From CANDOC01 sp965261725 (lineage in GTDB: Bacteria; Pseudomonadota; Gammaproteobacteria; Pseudomonadales; Endozoicomonadaceae): a stretch of 64,000 bases of DNA. Below, one piece after another: positions 26,124 through 36,422 of this stretch (position 1 is the stretch's first letter; the number at the start of each line of letters is the position of its first letter). Under the pieces are notes generated by a model. The model searched no databases. It was not told the origin of the DNA and saw nothing but the letters and a program-made list of their open reading frames with translations. The stretch is from positions 62,001-126,000 of the forward strand of contig CBDHDU010000051.1 of assembly GCA_965261725.1 (NCBI GenBank), in the 5' to 3' direction. Both the position numbers and the translations under genes were made by a program.

Positions 26124-26899
26124 TGTCTTTTGCAACAGCAATACAAACAACATCAGTCCCTGTTACCAATAAAGTCATACAACTGAACAGTGCTCCCATG
26201 CTGAAACTTGAAAACATCTCGACCCATTACGGAAAAATTCAGGCACTGCACAACGTCAGTGTTAGTGTAAGACCCGGTGAAATCGTCACCCTGATCGGTG
26301 CAAACGGTGCAGGCAAAACTACCCTGCTGATGACTATCTGTGGCAATCCACATGCCACTGAAGGGCGCATTATATTTGAAGGCAAGGATATTACAGCGCT
26401 CAATACTTCACAGATCATGCAGGACGGTATCGCTATCGTACCCGAAGGTCGTCGGGTATTTTCGCGCCTTACCGTTGAAGAGAATCTGCATATGGGCGGC
26501 TATTTCACGCCGCCAGCAGATTTTGAAGAGCGGCTGGAACATGTGCTGGAACTGTTCCCGCGTCTGAAAGAACGTTACCAGCAAAGAAGTGGCACCATGT
26601 CTGGCGGCGAACAGCAAATGCTGGCCATTGGTCGAGCCTTGATGAGTAAACCTCGATTATTGTTTCTCGATGAGCCCTCGTTGGGGCTGGCACCCATCGT
26701 GATTCAGCAGATTTTCGAAATTATTGAAAAACTGCGGGAAGAAGGCGTTACTATCTTTCTTGTTGAGCAGAATGCTAACCAGGCACTCAAACTTGCTGAC
26801 CGGGGTTATGTATTGGAGAACGGGCGCATAGTACTGCAGGATTCAGGCTCAAACCTGTTAGCAAACGAAGATGTTCGCAAAGCGTATTTGGGCGGCTGA
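26123..26899 (+). CDS. livF: branched-chain amino acid ABC transporter ATPase LivF
   Basis: 258-aa ATPase with Walker A GANGAGKTT, signature MSGGEQQMLAIGRAL, Walker B LLFLDEPSLGLAP and EQNANQALKLADRGYVLENG, diagnostic of LivF. The first Met has GGAGA upstream; the homologous region starts about 25 residues later, so an N-terminal extension is present or a later start (MLKLENISTHYG) is used. Last gene of livHMGF. Confidence 0.95.
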   Translation: MSFATAIQTTSVPVTNKVIQLNSAPMLKLENISTHYGKIQALHNVSVSVRPGEIVTLIGANGAGKTTLLMTICGNPHATEGRIIFEGKDITALNTSQIMQDGIAIVPEGRRVFSRLTVEENLHMGGYFTPPADFEERLEHVLELFPRLKERYQQRSGTMSGGEQQMLAIGRALMSKPRLLFLDEPSLGLAPIVIQQIFEIIEKLREEGVTIFLVEQNANQALKLADRGYVLENGRIVLQDSGSNLLANEDVRKAYLGG

Positions 26900-26925
26900 T
26901 ACACCCATATAAATAATCAAATATT

Positions 26926-27543
26926 ATGGAAACGTTAAAACAGAAGCTCAAAACTGCTTCAGCTTTACTACTGGATATGGACGGCACACTGCTGGATGCT
27001 GAGGCACTCTATATTCAGGCTAGAGAATGGGCCGCTGAGCAGATGGGCTTCTGTTACGACGCGGAATTGATTCGTATCGGCCACGGCCGAAAAAGCACTG
27101 CATTTCTGGATGAGCTGAAAAGCCGGGCTGGAAGTGATTTCGATGTAACCACCTTCCAACGCCTGCAAATGCAGTACCGCCGAGAGAACAACATCAATGC
27201 CATGATTCGTTATATGCCCGGAGCCGAGGCTCTTCTGAAATGGCTGAAAAGCGCGGGAATACCCTCAGCGCTGGTGACATCTTCCGGCAGGCACCACGTT
27301 GACAAGATGCTGGTGCAGTTTCCCCTGATGCAGGTTATCGATGAAATTGTCGCTTCCGATGATGTATCACATAACAAGCCTCACCCGGAACCTTATCTGA
27401 TCGCTTGCCAGCACCTGAATTTAGCGCCTGAAGACTGCATTGCCATTGAAGATTCCCAGCCCGGTATCGACTCAGCGTTAGAAGCAGGCTGTCAGGTCAT
27501 CGATACCAGAACGCTGGGCAGCCTTGAAAAAATACTGCCCTGA
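26926..27543 (+). CDS. HAD-superfamily phosphatase (beta-PGM-like)
   Basis: 205-aa haloacid dehalogenase-like hydrolase. Motif I LLDMDGTLLDAE with a helical cap after it, motif II SALVTSSGR, motif III lysine in DVSHNKPHPEPYL, motif IV IEDSQPGIDSALEAG. This layout fits small phosphosugar phosphatases and mutases of subfamily I. The substrate is unknown. 26 bp after livF on the same strand. Confidence 0.88.
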   Translation: METLKQKLKTASALLLDMDGTLLDAEALYIQAREWAAEQMGFCYDAELIRIGHGRKSTAFLDELKSRAGSDFDVTTFQRLQMQYRRENNINAMIRYMPGAEALLKWLKSAGIPSALVTSSGRHHVDKMLVQFPLMQVIDEIVASDDVSHNKPHPEPYLIACQHLNLAPEDCIAIEDSQPGIDSALEAGCQVIDTRTLGSLEKILP

Positions 27544-27546
27544 TTA

Positions 27547-28209
27547 TTACAGTTGCCAGCGGTTCCCCCATGCTGCGCTATAGTCAGGCGCTCTTTCATT
27601 ATCAGGAGAATACTGATCCGGCACCATCTGGCTGACTGTCTGCTTCATCACCAATTCCCCCGACCATACAGGCAAATCAATATCATCTTTGTCTTCATTG
27701 GGCCCGCCAGTTCGCACTTTGACTGATGCTTCTTTCAGTTCAATGGAAAGAATGGTTGTTGCCCTTAGCTCTTTTTCAGAAGGAGGTCGCACCTTATCCC
27801 ATCGACCCGGCGCAATGTGTTCCAGAAACAGTTTCAGGGATTCATTAATTTCTGATGGGTCAGTCACTTCACGGAACTGGCCAAAAACAACAGCTGACCG
27901 ATAATTCGCACTGTGATGAAAAGCTGACTTTGACAACACCATGCCATCCAGCAGCGTTGCCGTCACACAACAGTTAGCACCCGTCGTTAATGCCTTAATC
28001 ATTCTGCTGCCATTACTGCCGTGAATATATAGTCGGTTTACCACACGCCAGCACAGCATTGGAATCACATAGGATTGATCTTCAACAGCAAAGCCAACAT
28101 GGGCAACATGAGCCTCATCAAAAATCTTATATAGCATCTCACGATCAAATACTGCCTGTTTAGGACCGCGCCTGATTCTGTTTTTTTGAGTCTGCTTTAG
28201 TGGTTCCAT
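27547..28209 (-). CDS. pyridoxamine 5'-phosphate oxidase-family flavin-binding protein
   Basis: 220-aa PNPOx-like split-barrel protein (FDEAHVAHVGFAVEDQSYV, LYIHGSNGSRMIKAL, VLSKSAFHHSANYRSAVVFG), of the type annotated as flavin-nucleotide-binding. It is divergent from a MocR/PdxR-type regulator, an arrangement common for this family and suggesting control by that regulator through PLP or another amine. Exact reaction unknown. Confidence 0.82.
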   Translation of the reverse strand: MEPLKQTQKNRIRRGPKQAVFDREMLYKIFDEAHVAHVGFAVEDQSYVIPMLCWRVVNRLYIHGSNGSRMIKALTTGANCCVTATLLDGMVLSKSAFHHSANYRSAVVFGQFREVTDPSEINESLKLFLEHIAPGRWDKVRPPSEKELRATTILSIELKEASVKVRTGGPNEDKDDIDLPVWSGELVMKQTVSQMVPDQYSPDNERAPDYSAAWGNRWQL

Positions 28210-28307
28210 TAGCGTCCAGCCCGTTTATTGCTTGTCATTGATGGAAAATAATACAAAGCTACTGGCACCCTAAAGAGAACCAATTTGCACAAATACAGGG
28301 AACCAGT

Positions 28308-30022
28308 TTGAGCCGACATCCCCGAATACCTGTTGCTGAAATCAGAGACATTGCTTTTCTAAAGCATGCAGAGGCTCCTCTGTTCCAGCAGCTCTATCAA
28401 GCGCTCGGAGAGCGAATTCTGGATGGTCGTATTCGACCTGAAACTTACCTGCCTTCCAGTAGAGCGCTGGCAGAACAACTGAAGGTTTCCAGAAATACTG
28501 TTATCGCTGCTTATGATCAGCTTATCGCTGAGGGTTACCTGCAGTCGAAGCCCGGAGCAGGTACGTTTGTTGCGAAAGATTTACCCGAAAGCTGGTTTCA
28601 TACAAAGACCAATAGACAGTCAAAAACTCCTAATAGAAGAACAGTAACTCTTTCCCGCTATGCAGAAGCAATAAATAGCCAGTCAGCGCTAATGAAGGTA
28701 ATCAGCGCTTCTGTGTCGGCGTGCCTGACCTGAAAGCGTTTCTGGTAAAGATATGGAATCGTCTTTCACAGCAGTTGCCGCCTACAGGAGTGCAAAGCCT
28801 TACCTGATTACCACTGAGCGTACGCCAGCATGTAGAAGAATGGCTATCGCTTAAAGGCTTGGCGTGCATGACCTTTAAAATTCATGAACTATCGTCTTGT
28901 TAGCGAGAGACTATATATTGCTGCTTTTAACGTTCTGATCACGGGGTTAATAGTACATCCGTATATGCTACGAGACAGAGTAATTAACAAAGGTACTCCT
29001 GTAGACATGCGTAGCTTCAGTGGTAATCAGGAAGCCTTATGGGTTTTGGAGATACCTCAGGCTACCCACCACTGAAAGAGGCTATTGCAGACTACGTAAG
29101 AAGCTCCTGGGCTGTTCAGTGCGAAGCCAATCAAATAATAATTACTGCCGGAGCCCAGCAGGCACTGGATTTATGTGCACGAATTTTTCTTAATCAGGGA
29201 GATTACGCTGCGATAGAAAACCCCGGCTATATCGGCGCGCGCCGGGCATTATTATCAACTGGTGCTCATTTATTACCCTGCCCGGTGGATCATCAGGGGC
29301 TGCAAGTCGAACACCTGAAATCACTGCCTCATAACCCGCGCCTGATTTATTTGACACCTGCCCACCAATACCCGATGGGACCGGTATTATCACTGGATCG
29401 CAGAATGGCATTACTGGAATGGGCACAACAGCATCAATGCTGGATTCTGGAAGACGACTATGACAGTGAATACCATTACTCCCATCGTCCACTTGCCAGT
29501 CTTCAGGGTCTGGATCAGCATCAGCAAGTGCTTTATATCGGTTCTTTCAGCAAAGTGCTGTTCCCTTCGCTCAGGCTTGGTTATCTCATTCTTCCACCTC
29601 ATCTGGTTAATGTCTTCACTCAAGCTAAAGCCGAACATTCAGGTCAGACACCTCTTCACGTTCAGGCTGTAACAGCAGCATTTATGCAGGAAGGCCACTT
29701 CAGCCGTCATCTGAAACGTACGCGAATAAGCTACGGAGAAAAGTTGAGTCTATTACTCGATTGCTGCCGGGAACTTGAAGAGTGGTGTGTAGTTCACGCC
29801 AGTGGGGCGGGCATGCATCTGGTGCTGGAATTTAAAACCGATATCTCGGAAGAAGAGGTACACAACAGGCTCCTGGGCAAGCAGATTCTTAGCACTAGGC
29901 TAAGCAGCTATTTTATTGGGCAAGATAAAAAATACGGACTTGCTCTTGGCTTTGCCAACAGCACGCATCAAGATATACAAAATGGAATTACAACTCTTAG
30001 AAAAATTTTTACGTCCTTATAA
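28308..30022 (+). pseudogene. MocR/PdxR-type GntR regulator, broken by frameshift and MITE
   Basis: N-terminal GntR winged helix (28308-28690: LFQQLYQALGERILDGRIRP, LPSSRALAEQLKVSRNTV) and a C-terminal class-I aminotransferase-like domain (from 29039: SGYPPLKEAIADYVRSS, ITAGAQQALDL, PLP lysine in GSFSKVLFPSLRLGY). A one-base deletion near 28700 shifts the frame before GVPDLKAF, and a 229-bp MITE (28803-29031) interrupts the linker. Removing the MITE and one duplication restores LPPTGVQSLMGFGDTSG exactly. The start is TTG. Probably nonfunctional, so the divergent PNPOx-like gene may be deregulated. Confidence 0.88.
28803..29031. mobile_element. 229-bp MITE-like element
   Basis: Terminal inverted repeats begin CCTGATTACCACTGA at both ends (about 23 bp with three mismatches), flanked by an exact 8-bp duplication AAGCCTTA (28795-28802 and 29032-29039). 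No coding capacity. The family of the mobilising transposase is unknown; an 8-bp duplication fits several families. Confidence 0.85.
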
Positions 30023-30119
30023 GCCTGTCGCTCTACCTAGGGGCTATTGACGTTCTATAAAAAATATTCATGTTTTTATCACCATTCCATTTTAGAATGG
30101 TAGAAAAAAGTGGGGGGGG

Positions 30120-30794
30120 ATGGATATGACAATAAGCTACCGGGAACTCAATGCCACCCTGCGCGCCACTCGGGATGATATCGACAGCCGTCTTTCTGTG
30201 CGCCTGCATCGCGCTGTCAGTTGGATTCGTAGTGCAGAAGAGCACGCAGAGGACCTGGATCTGGCATTTATATCGCTCTGGATAGGCTTCAATGCCTGCT
30301 ATGCGGCCGACCAGATACAGCAGCAAGCTCTGGGTGATCGCCAGCAATTCCACGATTTCGTTAATAAGCTTGTAAAACACGACCAGTGTGAAGCTATCTA
30401 TCGCTGTCTGTGGAAGAACTTTCCGGGGCCGGTACGAATGCTGATAAATAACAAATATATCTATGGTCGCTTCTGGCAGTCTGTACGCGAGGGAGACGAC
30501 AACTGGGAAATTCTCTTCGATAAAGACCGTCGTGTTGCGCTGAGGAATCTGGCCAATGGCAATATTCCCGAGTTAATGAGCACGGTGCTGGATCGCCTTT
30601 ATATCCTGCGAAACCAACTTATTCACGGCGGCGCAACGTACAGTAGCAAAATCAACAGAAACCAAGTGCAGGACGGCGCCAGAATAATGGGAGAGCTGTT
30701 ACCCGTTATCGTCCAGATTATGCTGACCGCATCGCTCGACAGAGCTGAAATAGACTGGGGAGATGTCCATTTCCCGGTTCAGGAAACAGCCTGA
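30120..30794 (+). CDS. HEPN-domain protein
   Basis: 224-aa mostly helical protein. The C-terminal half carries the HEPN motif R-x4-H: Arg164 and His169 within LRNQLIHGG, followed by a helix with GELLPVI. The middle part (LAFISLWIGFNACYA) resembles ApeA-like HEPN proteins. HEPN proteins are often metal-independent RNases in defence or toxin-antitoxin systems. No MNT nucleotidyltransferase or other partner adjoins it. Preceded by a G8 run that could act as ribosome-binding site or be phase-variable. Confidence 0.65.
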   Translation: MDMTISYRELNATLRATRDDIDSRLSVRLHRAVSWIRSAEEHAEDLDLAFISLWIGFNACYAADQIQQQALGDRQQFHDFVNKLVKHDQCEAIYRCLWKNFPGPVRMLINNKYIYGRFWQSVREGDDNWEILFDKDRRVALRNLANGNIPELMSTVLDRLYILRNQLIHGGATYSSKINRNQVQDGARIMGELLPVIVQIMLTASLDRAEIDWGDVHFPVQETA

Positions 30795-32183
30795 AGTAAA
30801 CGACTATAGCCAGCTATTTAGTTTTGCTGGCTGATTTCATACTGCGCTGATATCTGCGCAAAGCCCTCTGACACAGCCTATCATTAGCTATTTGTACTTC
30901 ACTGTACACTTTTCGACGATAGTTTATTAATTTCCATGCATATATTTCATCACGCTGATGGCGCGGCACATCATACCGATGAAGTTATCTCTGGCAGATA
31001 TAACAAAACACTTTCAATACCCGACATTTTCAGACTCTCAACGCCTGGTGCAATTGAATTTACGTTTACCATTCTGACTTACAGTATTGATGCTTGGTTT
31101 ATCAGCAAGATAGACAGCCCTGAACTGGCCGCCCCTGGTGTTATTTTCCCTTTTTGCTTCTGCATTCAGTCGTTTCAGTTCGGAATGAGTAATGCTGTGG
31201 TACTGAAAGTCTCCGGGGCATGGGGGAGAAGGAATGCAAAGCTTGCCAGAAAATATGCTACACACGCGTTATTAATAACGTCTTTATTTATTGGCGGGCT
31301 TTTGGGCTTGGGAGCACTTGCCTTTATATCTCCCCTCTATCACTTGCTTCAGATTCCTCCTGATATTCATGCTTCCGTCATGAGTTACCTCAATATCTGG
31401 CTACCTGCTCTCTTCATTTCTGCCTCGTTGTATGTCACCACAGTGATTATGCGAGGGGCTGGAATGATCTGGCTGGCAACCAGCTTTAATATTGTTAATA
31501 CATTGATCTATACCATGGTGCTGCTCCTGCTGATCAGCCATTTTGGTATTCAGGAGGCGGCATTATCAGTATTGTTCACATCAGCGATCATGCTGACTGT
31601 TGTCTTGGTTACTTTTTACAGGCTGGAGCGGCTATCGGCTCCTTCTTGCAGAATTAAACACTATCAACACTATTGCAGAGTATTTTTACCAACAGCTCTG
31701 CCTGCCAGTTTTTCGATTCTTCTCGAACCACTCTCCGCTGCAGTTATTGCCCATCAAATGCTAATGTTCGGTCACAATGCTGTCGCCGGATATAGCGTTG
31801 GCGCAAGGCTGGAACTCGTTGCTTTTATCAGCTGTTTTTCTCTGCGTAAGGTGCTGGCTCCCTATATCAGCTATAACCTGAAAAGAGATCAACATGAAAA
31901 TATACAGCAATCAATCAGACAAACGCTGTTGTTTGTTATTTATTCGCAAATAATCATCTGCCTGTTAATTGTCGGCTGCTCTGTCCTGATCAGTCATAGT
32001 TTTAGTTCAAATGTGGCCATTCAGGATATAACAACCCGATTCCTGCAAATTGTGCCTTTCGGATATATTGGACAGGGAATCTGCTACTTCTCTATCTGCG
32101 TCATGATTTCCCTTAACAACCCGACCAAGGCACTGAAGTTTTCATTTATATGGCACTTTATTCTGGTTGTCGGTCTTAGCTAG

Positions 32184-33909
32184 TGCCTGTCAGAAAACGC
32201 ATGAACTATAGCTGCCTGTGTTAATGAGTCACTGTTAGGTGGATCATTTGAGTTTGCTGTTCAATCAATGCAGCGGTTTTCAGTCACAATTGTTCAAAAA
32301 ATGTTCAAAACCTTCACTCCGTAGATGTCAGTAAGCCTCACGACATGCATGATCTGAACGAACACCGGATTACCAAACCATCAACAGGCGACTATTGCCG
32401 ATCCCTTTCCAACAGCACTTTGCCCAGACGCTGCAGGTTATTTGCCACAACAGCCAGCGAAACATAACGCTTGAAGGCATCCAGCCCTTTATCCGGACAT
32501 TTATCCAGACCATGGGCTTCCAGAGCATTAATATCCGACTCAACAGCAGAGTGCTGTCGTTTTGCACGGACAAACGCCAGGTGTGATTCCCGTTTTTTGT
32601 CCTCTAACGACATCTTTCCTTTTTTAGGTAGTACAGCCCTGTCCAGCAAGTTTTCCAGTTTTACAAGATTATCCGGACTCCAGAACCCCTTGTCGTAGCT
32701 GACTTGACTCAAGACTGGAAAGCGCTCTTTGGCTCCCTTGGCCATAGGAACCGTTACCTGGTCGTCCGTTTGCTTTTCCATGACCTGGTGGTGAAGCGTA
32801 AAGCCGAACTGATCCTGCAACACACAAACACGCAAGCCCAGTTCAACCGGTACGCCCGCCTTGCCTTTGCTGACCCACTCGGTATGAGGTTCAAACAGCG
32901 AAAAGATTTTCTCTGCATGCGGTATGGTTTCATGCTCAATGACCCGCCGATGAATCAGACTAACCTGATGTTTGGCATGCAGCAGATAGTAGCTGAGCGC
33001 TTCAAGGCGTGGTTCATCAGGTTGATGCTTTGTCAGCACGGAGTACGTTACATCGGCCATCCGAATGATTTTCAGGCTGAGCTTCAGGTACTCAATATGC
33101 GCCATTTCAATGTCATGCTGTCGTTTGCTTTTTTGTAACTCGTCAGCTGACGTAGAGTGCTTCAGGTTACGCACTGTATGGTAAAGCTTCTTATGCTGCC
33201 GCTGCAGGTAGCGATGCTGTCGCCAGCCGGGGAGTTTGTGCTCATGAGCTGAAGCCGAAGCAAACTCAATGATTTTACGACAAGCATCGCTCAGCAAGTT
33301 AATGTCGGTGGGGAAATGGACATTGGTTTTTACGACAAACGAATCGGCACGGCCATGTAACGGTTCGCTCTTTTTTTTTACCAGCGAGTGCCCTGCCGCA
33401 ACGACAACCTGATTGATCTGATCCAGCACCTGCGGGGTAAACAGGCTGATATTATCCTGCAACGTCTGTATATGGTAGGTGTGCGTGCAATAAGGGCCAT
33501 GTCCGAGCATCTGACGCAAAGTGCCGTGTTCATTGGCCAGTTCCTGCAAACGGTCATAATCGCAATTGATCACCAGGCGGAGGGTGCCAAACACGAGTAT
33601 TCTCCAGAGTTCCATCCCGGGGCGACCGTTGTTTTGGTCAGATAGAATCATGGAGTCGAGTACCTGAAAGACCTGCTGTCTCAGCTCTGGCGTTGTGTAA
33701 ATGTGCTGCAATGCTCGCAGGATACGAGGGATATCGTCTCTGGACTTGGGGTTAAACTGGACGGATGAGATATCGACTTCACCCAGCTGCATTTGTGGAT
33801 TGATGGTCTGGCGCATAAATTTGAAAAACAGCCTGTTTTGGAAAATCTTCAATAGTTATATTTGGTTGCAGGCTGCTATTTTCAAGGTTTGAGGGTTTTC
33901 GGACAGGCA
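32184..33909 (-). mobile_element. ISNCY-type element, copy 1
   Basis: 1726 bp, ends TGCCTGTCAGAAAAC and (inward from right) TGCCTGTCCGAAAAC, flanked by CTAG on both sides. Its transposase is identical to that of copy 2 at 41785-43510, which lies in inverted orientation. Confidence 0.85.
32392..33816 (-). CDS. ISNCY-family transposase
   Basis: 474 aa from MRQTINPQMQLGEVDIS (a TTG 12 codons upstream is an alternative start). Family hallmarks: FNPKSRDDIPRILRALQHIY, GRPGMELWRILVFG, GRADSFVVKTNVHFPTD, EPHTEWVSKGKAGVPVELG and the end HSAVESDINALEAHGLDKCP. Intact, possibly active. Confidence 0.88.
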   Translation of the reverse strand: MRQTINPQMQLGEVDISSVQFNPKSRDDIPRILRALQHIYTTPELRQQVFQVLDSMILSDQNNGRPGMELWRILVFGTLRLVINCDYDRLQELANEHGTLRQMLGHGPYCTHTYHIQTLQDNISLFTPQVLDQINQVVVAAGHSLVKKKSEPLHGRADSFVVKTNVHFPTDINLLSDACRKIIEFASASAHEHKLPGWRQHRYLQRQHKKLYHTVRNLKHSTSADELQKSKRQHDIEMAHIEYLKLSLKIIRMADVTYSVLTKHQPDEPRLEALSYYLLHAKHQVSLIHRRVIEHETIPHAEKIFSLFEPHTEWVSKGKAGVPVELGLRVCVLQDQFGFTLHHQVMEKQTDDQVTVPMAKGAKERFPVLSQVSYDKGFWSPDNLVKLENLLDRAVLPKKGKMSLEDKKRESHLAFVRAKRQHSAVESDINALEAHGLDKCPDKGLDAFKRYVSLAVVANNLQRLGKVLLERDRQ

Positions 33910-34004
33910 CTAGCTAGGCGATGGGAATACTGACGGGCAGTACCGGAGCCTTCTGGGGTATGTTACTCGGAAACAGTCTGGCGGGATTAATCAGTATTAT
34001 TTTA

Positions 34005-35379
34005 GGCTCTTCAGGGATAACTGTGGGTAAAAGCGAACAAGATTTGAGGATAGAAACACCAGTGCCTGACTTTTGATAGCTTTTTGTTGATGGACAAAAA
34101 AACAACAAAAGGCAGCACTGATACTGATTAAGACTATCCTCAATAAAGTTCATAAACTCAAGTCTTTTGTTTATCAGGATGTAAAACTCGGCTTCTATCA
34201 GGGCTCTGAAGTATTCAATGTGACTGTGGCTCCACGGAAGAACAGTCATGCTATCTGCTCAGGATGCAAAAAAGCTGCTCCGGGCTATGACCGCCTTACT
34301 GAGCGTCGCTTCGAATTCGTTCCCCTCTGGGGCATCAGGGTTTTTCTGCTCTACAGAATGCGTCGGGTTGAATGCAAGACATGTGGTGTAAAGGTTGAAC
34401 AGGTTCCATGGGCGGATGGCAAGAAAGAACTTACCAAAGTCTACATGCAGTTTTTGGCAAGCTGGGCCCGAAAGCTCTCGTGGAAAGAGGTTGCCTGCAT
34501 TTTCAATACCTCATGGGAGAAGGTCTTTCATGCTGTTGAGTATGTGGTTGAATGGGGCAAAGCACATCGCCCTCTCGACAATATCAAGGCCATTGGTGTA
34601 GATGAGGTGGCGTATCAAACAGGTCATAAATACCTGACTGTGGTTTACCAGATCGACCGTGATTACACACGGCTGTTGTGGGTTGGACAGGAGCGAACCG
34701 AAGCCACCATTCGCCGTTTCTTCTCATTCTTTGGTGCACAGAGAAGCCAGCAGTTGGAATATGTCTGCTCTGACATGTGGCAGCCCTACGTGAAAGCGAT
34801 TGCGGAGTATGCCAGCCAGGCGCTGCATATTCTGGATCGTTTCCATATTGTTGCCATGCTGAACAAGGCCATTGATGAAGTCAGAGCCTCAGAGCACAAA
34901 CAGCTTCAGGCAGCCGGATATGAACCTGTTCTGAAAAAAACTCGCTGGTGCCTACTCAAGAGAAAAGAGAACCTGACCGAGAAAGAAGAGATCAAGCTAA
35001 ACACAGTACTCCGGTACAACCTGAAAAGTGTCAGGGGTTACCTGCTCAGAGAAGAGTTCCAGGTTTTCTGGGACTACATCTCACCACACTGGGCAGGAAA
35101 GTATCTGGATCGGTGGTGTACAAGAGTCATGCGATCAAAGATAGAGCCAATGAAGAAAGTGGCTAAAACTGTTCGGCGACATAAGCCGCTTATCCTGAAC
35201 TGGTTCAGGGCAAAAAAGGCATTTTCCAGCGGAATTGTTGAAGGGCTGAATACCAGGATAAAACTCACTACGAGAAAATCGTATGATTCAGAACCTATAA
35301 ATGTGCAGAAGTTGCTTTATATCATGCGCTTGGCAAGCTGCCTGAACCAGAAACTACCCATAGATTTTGCTGACGAGGC
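34005..35379 (+). mobile_element. ISL3-family element, copy 3 (no intron)
   Basis: 1375 bp, left end GGCTCTTCAGGGATAAC, right end GACGAGGC, with an exact 8-bp duplication TTATTTTA (33997-34004 and 35380-35387). It lacks the group II intron present in copies 1 and 2, so it shows the uninterrupted target site. It lies in the C-terminal codons of the MATE gene. Confidence 0.93.
34121..35373 (+). pseudogene. ISL3 transposase, start lost and 3' frameshift
   Basis: Full-length ISL3 transposase sequence but the start codon ATG of copies 1 and 2 is ATA at 34121, and one G is missing near 35283 (TATGATTC instead of TATGGATTC), so the normal end LGKLPEPETTHRFC is replaced and the altered frame would run out of the IS to 35506. 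A GTG at 34220 could still start a truncated product lacking the first 33 residues. Confidence 0.88.
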
Positions 35380-35417
35380 TTATTTTAATGAATCAGGAAA
35401 TAGAGCGGGCACTAAAA

Positions 35418-35441
35418 AGCCGACTCTGATTAGAGTCGGCT
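35418..35441 (-). terminator. arc operon terminator
   Basis: Stem AGCCGACTCT / AGAGTCGGCT with loop GATT; on the minus strand it is followed by TTTTT. It lies 37 bp past the arcC stop. Confidence 0.85.
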
Positions 35442-35477
35442 CGTATTGTTCAGAAGAAACTTTAAATAGCTTTCAGC

Positions 35478-36422
35478 TTAACCGTAGTAACGAGCACCGT
35501 CTTTAACATCAGCACGAACAACAGTACCGGAATCACCGGTCAGAATTTCAGCTGCCTGATCCAGAGAACCAATACCCGCCATCTTGCCGCCATTGCGAAC
35601 AAAGTTGCAGCAAGCTTCAACTTTAGGACCCATGGAGCCAGCAGCAAAACCGAAGCTGTCCATTACGTCAGGTGTCGCACTGTGGATATCTTTGGAATCC
35701 GGCTGACCAAAGTTGGTAGCAACGGCTGGTACGTCAGTGAGAATCAGCAGCGCATCAGCTTCCAGACCTTCAGCCAGTACAACAGATGCACGGTCTTTGT
35801 CGACTACCGCTTCAACCGGTACCAGTTTGCCTTCTGCATCACGGGTAACCGGCACACCACCGCCACCGCCACAGATCATGGTGATATCACCGGAAGCAGC
35901 CAGCTGCTTCAGGGATTTCATTTCCAGTACTTCTTTCGGCATTGGGGAAGGCACTACACGACGGAAGTATTCGCCATCTGCCTTAATAGTCCAGTCCGGG
36001 TTCAGCTTCAGCAGTTCATCAGCCTGTTCTTTGGTGTAAACCGGGCCAACGTATTTGTCAGGGTCAGCAAAAGCTGCGTCAGCGGTATCCACGATAGTTT
36101 GAGTGGAAACGGTGCAGATTTCGTGACCTTCCAGTTCGTTACGCAGTTCCTGTTCGAACATGAAACCGATCATGCCCTGAGTCTGAGCACCCAAAGCGTC
36201 TAGCGGGTAATTGCCCACAGCGTCATACGCTTCATTCATCAGCGCCAGCATGCCGACCTGAGGACCGTTACCATGAGTCAGGATAACCTGATGATTTTTG
36301 GCAATACGAGCGATGGATTTAGCGGCGACACGGATATTTTCACGCTGAATATCAGCTTCCTGAGCCTGTCCACGCTGAAGAATGGCGTTACCGCCGAGAG
36401 CAATTACTACACGCATTTTCAT
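35478..36422 (-). CDS. arcC: carbamate kinase (catabolic)
   Basis: 314 aa from MKMRVVIALGGNAIL (Met three codons later is also possible; a further upstream ATG at 36449 is less likely). It converts carbamoyl phosphate plus ADP to ATP, CO2 and ammonia, the ATP-yielding last step of the arginine deiminase pathway. Visible: ALGGNAIL, THGNGPQVG, DALGAQTQGMIGF, RRVVPSPMPKEV, ICGGGGGVPVTRD, VVDKDRASVVLA and SMGPKVEA. Last gene of arcA-arcB-arcC. Confidence 0.96.
   Translation of the reverse strand: MKMRVVIALGGNAILQRGQAQEADIQRENIRVAAKSIARIAKNHQVILTHGNGPQVGMLALMNEAYDAVGNYPLDALGAQTQGMIGFMFEQELRNELEGHEICTVSTQTIVDTADAAFADPDKYVGPVYTKEQADELLKLNPDWTIKADGEYFRRVVPSPMPKEVLEMKSLKQLAASGDITMICGGGGGVPVTRDAEGKLVPVEAVVDKDRASVVLAEGLEADALLILTDVPAVATNFGQPDSKDIHSATPDVMDSFGFAAGSMGPKVEACCNFVRNGGKMAGIGSLDQAAEILTGDSGTVVRADVKDGARYYG

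Larger units (their letters stand above)
30936..35429 (+). pseudogene. MATE-family efflux transporter, split by two ISs
   Basis: Residues 1-415 (30936-32183) include SIPDIFRLSTPGAIEF, SIDAWFISKIDSPELAA and VAGYSVGARLEL, typical of MATE Na+/H+-coupled multidrug antiporters. ISNCY interrupts at CTAG (32180-32183). The sequence resumes at 33914 with AMGILTGSTGAFWGM and runs to LISIIL at 34004, where ISL3 copy 3 enters, then resumes at 35388 with MNQEIERALKSRL and a TGA at 35429. The rejoined first junction reads through a TAG, so a point change also occurred there. Inactive. Confidence 0.87.

Noticed and set aside
28884..29075. 63-codon frame in the MocR region
   Set aside because: It lies mostly inside the 229-bp MITE and crosses its border.
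32704..33138. 144-codon frame antisense to the ISNCY transposase (also 42556-42990)
   Set aside because: Shadow of the transposase, identical in both copies only because the IS is.
34220..35506. A 428-codon transposase frame extending past the ISL3 end
   Set aside because: The extension results from one missing G near 35283; copies 1 and 2 end normally inside the element with THRFC and a stop.
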